Below are positions 8,666 to 17,200 of a stretch of 64,000 nt of DNA, one piece after another; position 1 is the stretch's first letter, and every line of letters starts with the position of its first letter. Source of the stretch: Streptomyces sannanensis (GTDB lineage Bacteria; Actinomycetota; Actinomycetes; Streptomycetales; Streptomycetaceae); the NCBI RefSeq assembly GCF_039536205.1, contig NZ_BAAAYL010000001.1, positions 7,192,001 through 7,256,000 of the forward strand. The letters are read 5' to 3'. Made by a program: the position numbers and the translations under genes. A model generated the notes under the pieces. That model saw only the letters and a program-made list of their open reading frames with translations. It was not told the DNA's origin and did not search any database.

Positions 8666-9637
8666 ATGGCACACGCCATTCGCTTCCACGAAACCGGCGG
8701 CCCCGACGTCCTGCGGTGGGAAGAGGTCACCGTCGGCGAACCGGGCCCGGGTGAGGTACGGATCCGGCACGCCGCTGTCGGACTCAACTTCGCCGACACC
8801 TACTTCCGTACCGGCCTGTACCCGGCGCCGCTGCCCTCGGGACTCGGTGTGGAGGCCTCGGGAGTGATCGAGGCCGTGGGCGATGGCGTGACGCATGTCG
8901 CCGAGGGCGACCGGGTGACCTACACCGGCAGCCCGCTGGGGGCCTACAGCACAGCGCGGGTCATGCCCGCCGAGTCGTTGATCAAGCTGCCGGAGGAGAT
9001 CAGCTGCGAGACCGCCGCGGCGATGACCATGCGCGGCCTCACCTCGGCCTATCTGCTGCGCCGGATCCACCCGCTGAAGTCCGGCGACACCGTGCTGCTC
9101 CACGCTGCGGCCGGCGGCGTCGGCCTGATCTTCTCCCAGTGGGCAAAGCTGCTCGGCATCACGGTGATCGGCACGGTCTCCACCGAGGAGAAGGCCGAGA
9201 TCGCCCGCGCCCACGGTTGCGATCACATCGTCTACTACCGGCGCGAGAACGTGGCCGAGCGAGTGCGCGAGCTGACCGACGGCAAGGGCGTCCCGGTCGT
9301 CTTCGACAGCATCGGCAAGGACACCATCGCCGGGTCCATGGCTTCGCTGCAGCGCCGCGGCCTGCTGGTGTGCTTCGGTACGTCCTCCGGGGTGCCGCCG
9401 CTCGATGCCATGCAGCTGGTCATGCACGGCTCGTTGTTCGTGACCCGGCCGGCGCTGGCCGACTACATCGCGGAGCCCGCCGAGCGGGACGCCCTGGCAG
9501 GCGAGCTGTTCGGGCATGTCGCGTCCGGCCGCATCAAGATCGAGATCAACCAGCGCTACGACCTCAAGGACGCACCCCAGGCACATCGCGATCTTGAAGC
9601 GGGACGGACCACGGGATCCTCCGTCTTCACCCTGTGA
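8666..9637 (+). CDS. NAD(P)H:quinone oxidoreductase, MDR family
   Basis: 323 residues; an AACGGAGCAAGCC leader precedes the ATG. N-terminal GroES-like domain (VGLNFADTYFRTGLYP, GLGVEASGVIEAVG) and Rossmann domain with LLHAAAGGVGLIFSQWAKLLG, the AxxGGVG nucleotide motif of QOR/zeta-crystallin proteins. The zinc ligands of true alcohol dehydrogenases are absent. These enzymes reduce quinones or alpha,beta-unsaturated carbonyls using NADPH. It lies 79 bp after BKACE in the same direction and probably in the same transcript. Which intermediate it reduces is unknown. Confidence 0.87.
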   Translation: MAHAIRFHETGGPDVLRWEEVTVGEPGPGEVRIRHAAVGLNFADTYFRTGLYPAPLPSGLGVEASGVIEAVGDGVTHVAEGDRVTYTGSPLGAYSTARVMPAESLIKLPEEISCETAAAMTMRGLTSAYLLRRIHPLKSGDTVLLHAAAGGVGLIFSQWAKLLGITVIGTVSTEEKAEIARAHGCDHIVYYRRENVAERVRELTDGKGVPVVFDSIGKDTIAGSMASLQRRGLLVCFGTSSGVPPLDAMQLVMHGSLFVTRPALADYIAEPAERDALAGELFGHVASGRIKIEINQRYDLKDAPQAHRDLEAGRTTGSSVFTL

Positions 9638-9722
9638 GAGCACACCGTGCACCACACATCACCGTTCCTTGGCAGTGAGTGGGAGAGTCCGCTCACTGGC
9701 ACGCCCCGAACGGTCCTGGGCG

Positions 9723-9800
9723 CTCCCCCAGCTACCTCCCCCAGCTACCTCCCCCAGCTACCTCCCCCAGCTACCTCCCCCAGCTACCTCCCCCAGCTAC
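9723..9800 (+). repeat. Six perfect tandem 13-bp repeats
   Basis: The unit ctcccccagctac occurs six times head to tail without mismatch, in the gap between the oxidoreductase and the dioxygenase. It ends against cgctgggggt, the complement of the unit core, so the last unit can form a hairpin. It looks like an expanded copy of the palindromic ccccagc/gctgggg elements that are scattered between Streptomyces genes. Confidence 0.85.
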
Positions 9801-9807
9801 CGCTGGG

Positions 9808-9862
9808 GGTGCCCCCAGGGTGCCCCCAGGGTGCCCGCAGGGGGCCCCAGCGGTGCCCCCAG
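9808..9862 (+). repeat. Tandem 11-bp repeats, five units
   Basis: ggtgcccccag occurs at 9808, 9819 and 9852, with variant copies at 9830 and 9841. It directly follows the 13-bp array and can pair with its gctggggg part. Together with that array it fills the first part of the 559-bp gap before the dioxygenase; the rest (to 10196) shows no gene. Confidence 0.7.
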
Positions 9863-10196
9863 GTCGTCCGCGTACTCATCCGGGCGGCGACACGGATCCT
9901 GCCCGTGGTCCGGCCCCGGAAGGGCTGCCCGCGGCCGGAGGCCGTTGATGGGCACCGTCTCACGACCTGGTCACGCGGATGCGGCCAGAGGCGACGAGGA
10001 GGCCCTGAACCATCACTCCGGTGGAGCAGGGGCCCCGCACGCCGACACCGCACCCGGCGTCCCGGATCGCACCGGCAACGCTACCTCCGCACCCGCACAG
10101 CACCACAAGCCAGAAGGCCGACCATCGCACGATCGAGCTACATCTCCCTCACACAGGCTCCGCAGTGAGCCGTTGCCAACCCCCAGGAGTGAGCAC

Positions 10197-11114
10197 ATGC
10201 CCCAGACCGTCCACAAGAGGGAAGGCGCGCCCGCTCTGGTGCGCCCGGGCGTCCTCCGCACCACGATCAAGGCTGAGCCGCTGACCTGCACCATCGGCGC
10301 CGAACTGTCCGGCGTGAACCTTGCCGACGCCGCGCGCGACGACGACCTGTTCGCCGAGATCAAGGCACTGCTGCTCATACACAAGGTCCTGTTCCTGCGC
10401 GACCAGGACATCACCCGTGCCGAGCACGTCGCCCTCGCCTCGCGCTTCGGTCCGCTGGAGGACCACCCGGTGGTCGGCAGCGACCCGGATCACCCGGGGC
10501 TGGTCCGTATCTACAAGGACCTGGACAGCAAGCCCGAGCACTACGAGAACGCCCTTCACTGCGACGGGACCTGGCGCGAGTGCCCGCCGATGGGCGCCGT
10601 ACTGCGCTGCGTCGAGACGCCCGAGGTGGGCGGCGACACGATCTGGGTCAACATGGCCGAGGCCCACCGCAGGCTGCCCGAGCACATCAAGAAGCAGATC
10701 GCGGGCCTGCGCGCACGGCACAGCATTGAGGCGAGCTTCGGCGCCGTCATGCCGATGGAGCAGCGCCACCGGCTCAAGGCACAGTACCCGGACGCGGAGC
10801 ACCCGGTGGTGCGCACCCACCCCGAGACCGGCGAACGGGTCCTTTTCGTCAACGCGTTCACCACGCACTTCGTCAACTTCCACACGCCGCAGAACGTGCG
10901 CTTCGGCCAGGACCACGCGCCCGGCGCCGGCAACCTCCTGAACTACCTGATCAGCCAGGCCGCCGTTCCCGAATACCAGGTGCGCTGGCGCTGGCAGAGG
11001 AACAGCTTCGCCATCTGGGACAACCGCTCCACGCAGCACTACGCCGTCCAGGACTACTGGCCCGCCGTCCGCAAGATGGAGCGCGCCGGAATCGTCGGTG
11101 ACCGACCGTTCTGA
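10197..11114 (+). CDS. TauD/TfdA-family Fe(II)/2-oxoglutarate dioxygenase
   Basis: 305 residues. The ATG at 10197 follows CCAGGAG; the frame is open far upstream but that part is the repeat array. The facial triad is visible: His121-x-Asp123 in LHCDGTW and His281 in QHYAVQDY, with Arg residues after it for 2-oxoglutarate. GAELSGVNLAD near the start and NFHTPQNVRFGQ in the lid fit TauD/TfdA. The family hydroxylates taurine, aryloxyalkanoates, gamma-butyrobetaine and similar compounds. Here it probably makes or attacks the substrate of the BKACE route; this is inference from position. Confidence 0.88.
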   Translation: MPQTVHKREGAPALVRPGVLRTTIKAEPLTCTIGAELSGVNLADAARDDDLFAEIKALLLIHKVLFLRDQDITRAEHVALASRFGPLEDHPVVGSDPDHPGLVRIYKDLDSKPEHYENALHCDGTWRECPPMGAVLRCVETPEVGGDTIWVNMAEAHRRLPEHIKKQIAGLRARHSIEASFGAVMPMEQRHRLKAQYPDAEHPVVRTHPETGERVLFVNAFTTHFVNFHTPQNVRFGQDHAPGAGNLLNYLISQAAVPEYQVRWRWQRNSFAIWDNRSTQHYAVQDYWPAVRKMERAGIVGDRPF

Positions 11115-11135
11115 ACCCCGACCAGAGACGAAACG

Positions 11136-12476
11136 GTGATGCCAATGGGACTTCACACTGTCGGCACGGCCGTGCCGGGCACGTCTCCCGCCGGACCGGT
11201 CGTATCCCGAAGGTATGCCTGGCTGGTGTTCGCGCTGAGTTTCGCGCTCCTGCTGTCCGACTACATGTCACGGCAGGTCCTCAATGCGGTCTTCCCCCTG
11301 CTGAAGGCGGAGTGGCTGCTCTCCGATGCCCAATTGGGCTCTCTCAGCGGCATCGTGGCCCTGATGGTGGGTGTGCTCACCTTCCCCCTGTCGCTCCTGG
11401 CGGACCGCTGGGGCAGGGTGAGGAGCCTGGTGATCGCCGCCATGGTGTGGAGTCTCGCGACTCTGGGCTGCGCGGTGTCGGCGAGCTACGACCAGATGTT
11501 CCTGGGGCGGTTCATGGTCGGCGTAGGAGAGGCCGCCTACGGAAGCGTCGGCATCGCGGTGGTCCTGAGCGTCTTCCCCGTCGCTCTCCGGGCCACGCTC
11601 TCCGGAGCATTCATCGCGGGAGGCGCCTTCGGATCCGTGCTGGGCGTGTCGATCGGCGGCGTCGTCGCCCAGCACCTGGGCTGGCGCTGGGCGTTCGGCA
11701 TCATGGGGATCTTCGGGATCGCACTGGCCGCGATATACCGCATCATGGTCACCGAGAAGCGGCTGGGCTCAGCCGTCGGCGGTCGTGGAGGCACGCCCGG
11801 TGAACACGCGGGCCTGCGGACCCTGCTGCCGCGGTTGTTCTCCTCGGTCTCCGTGGTGTGCGCCTACATCGGCAGCGGACTGCAGATGTTCGTCGCGATG
11901 GCCCTGCTCGCCTGGATGCCCAGCTTCCTCAACCGCTCCTACGACATGCCTCCCGCGAAGGCGGGCCTGATAGCCGGGGTCTTCGCACTGATCACCGGCA
12001 TCGGCATGATCGGCGGCGGTATCGTGTCGGACCGCCTCAGCCGGAAGGCCGGGGCCAGGAAGTGGACCGTCGCGATCGTCTGCAGTCTCGGGTCGCTCGT
12101 GCTGCTGACGGCCGGCTTCCAGTTGCCGGCCGGCCCGCCGCAACTCGTACTGATCGCCGCCGGAACACTGCTGTCCAATGCCACAGCCGGACCGGCAGCC
12201 GCCATGGTGGCGAATCTGACGCCCACCGCCATCGCGGCGACGGCCATGGCCACGCTCACCCTGGCCAACAGCCTGCTCGGGCTCGCCCCGGGGCCCGCTG
12301 TGACGGGCATGCTCGCGGACCGCATGGGCCTGCACGGCGCACTCCAGGTGGTCCCGCTCGTCGCGCTGGCCGGCAGCGTGGCCTTCACCATCGGCAAGTC
12401 GTCCTACGAAAAAGATCTGCGCCGCCTGGGACTGCTCCCCGACGCGGCGCTCATGAACCCGGAGCCGCAGACATGA
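11136..12476 (+). CDS. MFS transporter
   Basis: 446 residues from GTG 11136; ATG 11139 and ATG 11145 are equally possible and the ribosome-binding site is weak (GAGACG). About twelve hydrophobic segments. The loop 2-3 signature LADRWGRVRSLV and the helix 4 GRFMVGVGEAAYGS motif are typical MFS; SDRLSRKAGARKW repeats it in the second half. The pattern is like anion/sugar-acid porters and spinster-like carriers. It starts 21 bp after the dioxygenase and overlaps the next gene, so it is likely the importer (or exporter) for the catabolic substrate. Confidence 0.88.
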   Translation: MMPMGLHTVGTAVPGTSPAGPVVSRRYAWLVFALSFALLLSDYMSRQVLNAVFPLLKAEWLLSDAQLGSLSGIVALMVGVLTFPLSLLADRWGRVRSLVIAAMVWSLATLGCAVSASYDQMFLGRFMVGVGEAAYGSVGIAVVLSVFPVALRATLSGAFIAGGAFGSVLGVSIGGVVAQHLGWRWAFGIMGIFGIALAAIYRIMVTEKRLGSAVGGRGGTPGEHAGLRTLLPRLFSSVSVVCAYIGSGLQMFVAMALLAWMPSFLNRSYDMPPAKAGLIAGVFALITGIGMIGGGIVSDRLSRKAGARKWTVAIVCSLGSLVLLTAGFQLPAGPPQLVLIAAGTLLSNATAGPAAAMVANLTPTAIAATAMATLTLANSLLGLAPGPAVTGMLADRMGLHGALQVVPLVALAGSVAFTIGKSSYEKDLRRLGLLPDAALMNPEPQT

Positions 12477-13057
12477 GCCTCACCGCACCGCCGACGGTCG
12501 TGATCGTCCCCGGTCTGCGCGATCATGTGCCGGACCACTGGCAGACCATCCTTGCCGACAAGATCGCCAACGCCCGTACGGTGCCGCCGCTGACCGACGA
12601 CAGGCTCAGCTGTGACGCCCAGGTCGCCGCCTTGGAAGGAGTGCTGTCGGACATCTCCGGGCCGGTTGTACTGGCGGCCCACAGCGCGGGCGTGATGACC
12701 ACCGTGCACTGGGCGCGACGACACCGCCGTCCGGTCGAGGGAGCGCTGCTGGCGGCGCCGCCGGACTTCGACACGCCGCTGCCGGAGGGATACCCCACTC
12801 AGGATGCCCTGCACGCGAACGGCTGGACGCCCGTGCCGCGGACACCACTGCCCTTCCCCAGCATCGTCGCGGCGAGCACGAACGACCCACTGGCCGATTT
12901 CGCACGCGTCGCCGGTCTCGCCCGAGTATGGGGCAGCCGCCTCGTGGACCTCGGCCCGGTCGGGCACCTCAACCCAGCCGCCGGTTACGGCGAATGGCCT
13001 CGGGCGGAGGAGCTCATCCGTGAGCTCGTACGGGCCTCGTCCGACATGACTGCCTGA
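12473..13057 (+). CDS. RBBP9/YdeN-type alpha/beta hydrolase
   Basis: 194 residues. The start ATG overlaps the transporter stop (ATGA), so translation is coupled. It opens TVVIVPGLRDHVPDHWQT, which is the RBBP9/YdeN start. The nucleophile is the Ser in LAAHSAGVM (a variant of GxSxG with His), the acid lies in ASTNDPLADF and the catalytic His in GHLNPAAGYGEW. The family are small serine hydrolases with poorly known substrates. Last gene of the catabolic run; it may cleave an ester or lactone intermediate. Confidence 0.85.
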   Translation: MSLTAPPTVVIVPGLRDHVPDHWQTILADKIANARTVPPLTDDRLSCDAQVAALEGVLSDISGPVVLAAHSAGVMTTVHWARRHRRPVEGALLAAPPDFDTPLPEGYPTQDALHANGWTPVPRTPLPFPSIVAASTNDPLADFARVAGLARVWGSRLVDLGPVGHLNPAAGYGEWPRAEELIRELVRASSDMTA

Positions 13058-13159
13058 CGTACGACACGGCTCCCTCCTGCTCGTCCTCCGGCAGGAGGGA
13101 GCCGCGCGCCGCCGAATGCGAATCGACGGACACGTGTGCGGTCGGCCGTCCCTCCCGTC

Positions 13160-13412
13160 GGCCGGATGGCAAGTGCTGCAGGTGCGCGCGTACGGCGATC
13201 CGGAGCAGTGGCGATTCGACTGGGAGCGGTCCTACGCCAGGGACGAGTGGCTGGACCAACTGCCCACTACCGGCGGCCACGCCCAGCTTCCGCCGGCCAA
13301 GCTGGAGGAAGTGGTGGCGGGCATCGGCGCCGCCGTCGACGCGTTCGGGGGCAGCTTCACGATCCGCTACACCGCCGTCGTGGTCACTGCGGAGCGAAAA
13401 GGCGCCGCCTGA
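13160..13412 (+). pseudogene. C-terminal fragment of a SAM-dependent methyltransferase
   Basis: About 85 residues remain. ERSYARDEWLDQLPTTGGH and a tail AGIGAAVDAFGGSFTIRYTAVVVTA match the end of class I methyltransferases common in Streptomyces. The SAM-binding N-terminal two thirds are absent, and the region before it reads as unrelated sequence. Confidence 0.6.
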
Positions 13413-13599
13413 CTCCGGCGTACCTGGCGACTGGACGCTGCTGAGCATCACCCCGGGCCCTGGCGCCTCAGGTAGATTCAGTATCCCGGCGCACGGGGGT
13501 GCCCGTCACCGTTCTCCGGGATGATCTTTGTGCGCGGTGTGCGCCTTTTAGGTTGCAGCGACCAGCGCGAACGCACCTATTCAATCCCGGGAGTTGAGA

Positions 13600-14106
13600 G
13601 TGGGGCAGGAAGTTGCTGCACTGGCGGCAGAGCTCATGGACATGGCTGCCGCGGACCACAGTGCCTCGGCCGGCGCGAACAGCGACGACCCGGCCGAGCA
13701 GCTGGCCTGGCGTTGCCTGACCGCCCGGCACGGTGACCGGCTGAACGAAATCATGGACGAGTACGGCTGGCCGACGGCGGAACTCGTCGGCGAGGAGGCC
13801 GCCCGTGGGGCGTGGCTGATCGCTCAGCATGCCGACCGGCAGCTCGATGTGCAGCGGTGTGCGCTGAGGCTGATGCAGAGGGCGGTAGACGAAGGCTCAG
13901 CCGGCCGTCGCGAGCTGGCCTTTCTCCGTGATCGCACGCTGGTCAACGAGGGGCGCCGGCAGATCTACGGCACGCAGATCGCCGGCGTGAGGAACGGTTC
14001 GCCTATTCCTTGGCCCTGCGAAGAGCCCGAGCGTATGGACGAACTGCGCCAGGAAGCGGGCATCGAGCCCTTCGACGAATACGTCGCCAAGTTCTCGGTC
14101 GCCTGA
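13600..14106 (+). CDS. DUF6624 family protein
   Basis: 168 residues from a GTG at 13600 with GGGAG seven bases before it; a TTG at 13594 is too close to that site. The family pattern is clear: GWPTAELVGEEAARGAWLIAQHAD in the middle, then AFLRDRTLVNEGRRQIYGTQ. Cytosolic, helical, no membrane segment. DUF6624 proteins have no established function. Monocistronic, facing the giant ATPase gene convergently. Confidence 0.8.
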   Translation: MGQEVAALAAELMDMAAADHSASAGANSDDPAEQLAWRCLTARHGDRLNEIMDEYGWPTAELVGEEAARGAWLIAQHADRQLDVQRCALRLMQRAVDEGSAGRRELAFLRDRTLVNEGRRQIYGTQIAGVRNGSPIPWPCEEPERMDELRQEAGIEPFDEYVAKFSVA

Positions 14107-14227
14107 CGCGCTGCGATCGCCTGTGTCCGGCGGATCGCCGCCCCGCGCGCGCAAAACCAGGCTTGGACACATGGATCGATTGTTGCTGCGACCGAAACGA
14201 GCGTCATGTGTGCGGTCAGCGTCGGGG

Positions 14228-17200
14228 TCAGGGGTGCCGAACGTCGTTCGGTGGGGCGGCGTGGCGTCCGGACGGGTGGCCGGGCGCCGGCCGTGGGCCT
14301 GTCGCGCGAATGATGGCTGTTTCGACGGCGGCGACACGGTCGGCGAGCAGGCCGAGGGCGTTGACCGCTCGGGCGAGAGGGTCGTCGCCACGGTCGCCGA
14401 GGGCCTGAGTGCGTACGTGGGCAGCCGTGATGGCGGCCCAGCGGGCAGCCTGCTCTTCGGTGAGGGTGCCGCGCAGGGCGGCCAGCTTGAGGAGGTTGGC
14501 CTCGGCTCCGGTCGTCAGCGTGTGGGCCTCGGCTGCGTAGTGGTCGTCGATCACGGCGGCCAGTTCCGTGTCGTTCATGACGGGAGAGATACGGGCGGCG
14601 ATCTTGTTCATGTTGCGGTAGGAGCCCTGGAGGAGGAAAGCGGGCTCGGTGCGGGTCGTGTCGGTCCGGGCGGCGGAGGCCATGTACGCGGCGTTCACGG
14701 CGAGGACCGTTTCGCGGGCCGTGAGCAGATGGCGCAACACGGCGAGCACACGGTCGAGTTCGGCCGGCGCGTAGGGACCCGTGAGCCGGTCCGGGTTGGC
14801 GGCCGGGTCGCCGGCGGCCAGGCGGACCAGGAGTTCGAGGTCGGCGCGGTCTCGTCCGGCCAGTGGGGCGAGGACGGGGTGGGAGGCCAGGGCGTTCTCG
14901 ACGAAGCTCATGGCGAAGGCGGCCTCCCTGCCGGTCAGGACGTCGCCGAGGTTCCACACGTCGGCGCGGTTGGCAAGCATGTCGGGGATGCGGAAGAGCT
15001 GACCGGACTCGGTGTAGGGGTTGCCGGCCATGCAGACGGCGAAGCGCTTGCCGCGCAGGTCATGGCCGTTCAGTGTGCGGGTGGTGTCGCACAGAGGGAT
15101 GAACTTCTGCAGCAGCTCGGACGAGGTGTGCTGGATGTCGTCGACGTACAGCATGACGTTGTTGCCCGCGGCCAGCGCGAAGTCGATTTTTTCGAGCTCC
15201 TGACGAGCGGCGGTGTTCGGTGCCGCGGCAGGGTCGAGGGAGGTGACGCCGTGGCCGAGTGCCGGGCCGTCCACCTTCACCAGCAGCAGGCCGAGGCGGT
15301 CGGCGACGTATTCCATGAGGGTTGTCTTGCCGTAGCCGGGCGGGGAGAGGAGGAGCAACAGGCCGCTGTTGTCGGTGCGCTTGGAGTCCCCGGCGGCGCC
15401 GAGCTGGCGGGCGAGACTGTCGCCGACGAGAGGGAGGTAGACCTCGTCCACGAGGCGGTTGCGTACGAAGGAGGACATGACCCGCGGGTGGTACTCGGCC
15501 AGGCGCAGGCGGCGACGCTCGGCTGCGAGGAGGGAGTGCCTGCGCCGCTGGTAGGCGCGGAAGCCGGGGGCCACATCCTGCGCGAAGTGGCCGGTGCGGG
15601 CCAGGAATTCGTCGAGCCGTAGGCGCAGGGTGCGCCGGTCGATGCGTGGGTGGGTGCCGAGGAGGCCGTCGACCGTGGTGGTGAGCGGCGCGTCGACATC
15701 GTGGCGCCCGAGGCCGGGGCATATCTCGATCGCGACGGCTTCGGCCAGGTCACCGGGGTCGACGTCCTCCCCGCACGTGGTCGCGTACGAGGTCAGCCAG
15801 CCTTCGGCCAGCCGCTGCGCGCCGGTGTGGTCACCGGTCGCGAGGAGGGCGCTGATGTCGTCCGCGTAGGGCGTGGAGCCGACGGTCCTGCGGAACTTGT
15901 CGAGCAGGGTGTGGGCCGTGGTGCTCGTCGTGAAGGATTCGCCGGTTGCCAGCTCCTCGACGAGGTACTCGGCGGCGTGAGCGGTGAGGCCCGCGTCGGT
16001 CATGTCGGCACGCAGCGCGTCCAGTGTCGGGGCGGCGCCGAAGGTCTCCCGTGCCCGCACCAGTGACGCGGCCTCGCGGGCCCAGGCCCGCCGGGTATCG
16101 GGTGTCGCCCGGTGCGCCCAGAAGAGCTGGGCGGCGGCGCGGTCGGCGGCTGGGTAGCGCAGCAGCCCGGCCCGCTCGTGGAGCTGGAGGAAGGCTGCGA
16201 GGATTCCTGTTGCGTCGTGGTCGTGGACGCCGCGCTCGTACCCCTCGTCGTACGCGGCCTCGGCGGCCCGCCGCACCAGGCTCGGCAGGTCGGCCGCGGC
16301 GAGGTACTCGGCGCCGTGCTCGGCGATCAGGCGGGCAGCGAGGTACTCGGCCCGGTAGACGTCGTCGTTCTCGGACGGCAGCGTCTGGTCCCAGTGGGCC
16401 CGCGTGGCCGCGAACTCGGGGTCCGCGACGGGGGCACGGTAGTCGGTGCCGGTCAGTGCGAACGCCATGGCGCCGCCGTTCTGCGGAACCAGGGTGAGTT
16501 CGCAGGGCTGGGTGTTGACGGCGAACACGTGCGCACCCAGCCGGATGGTGCTGCCCCCGTCGGCGAACAGTTCGGTACGGTCCCGTACCGCTCGGCGTGC
16601 CTCCTCGCGGGCGGCCTTGATCCTTCCCTCCAACTCCTCGGCCCGGACCACGTCGCCGAGGTCGCGCAGTTCGCCGACTGTGCGGCGGACCTTCTCCACC
16701 ATGGGGTCGGAGGTGAAGTACGTGTGGACCGCCTCGATGCTCTCGAGCAGGGTCACCTGACGGGTGATGGTCTCCAGGACGCGCCCGGCGGAGGTGGCGA
16801 GGCGTTCTGCTCGCCTGGCGCGGGCGTCCGTCAGGGCTTGCTTGCGTGCGGAGAAGGCATCGTGGATCTCGGTCCGCTTGTCGGCGATCTCGGCGAGGAA
16901 GCGGTCGTGGTCGGCGAAGCGTGACTCCAGGCTGTCGACCTGGTGCAGCAGCCTCGAGAGTTGTTCGTCGCAGGACTCCGGAGTGTCGGCGGCGGCGAGG
17001 GCGCCTGTCACGGACTGGCCGAGCAGAGCGAACTCGGCGGTGAAGGATGCCCGCTTCTCGCCCTCCAGGAGTTCGCGGCGACGGGCGTCGACGGTGGCGC
17101 GGGCACGGTTGAGACCGCCGACGACGTCAGTGATGTTTTCCAGGATGGCCGTGCGGGCGGTGGCGTCGCCGCCGTCCAGTCCGGCGACGACCTCGGTCAG

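Noticed and set aside
9723..9862. CRISPR array
   Set aside because: The repeats are contiguous with no spacers and there is no cas gene.
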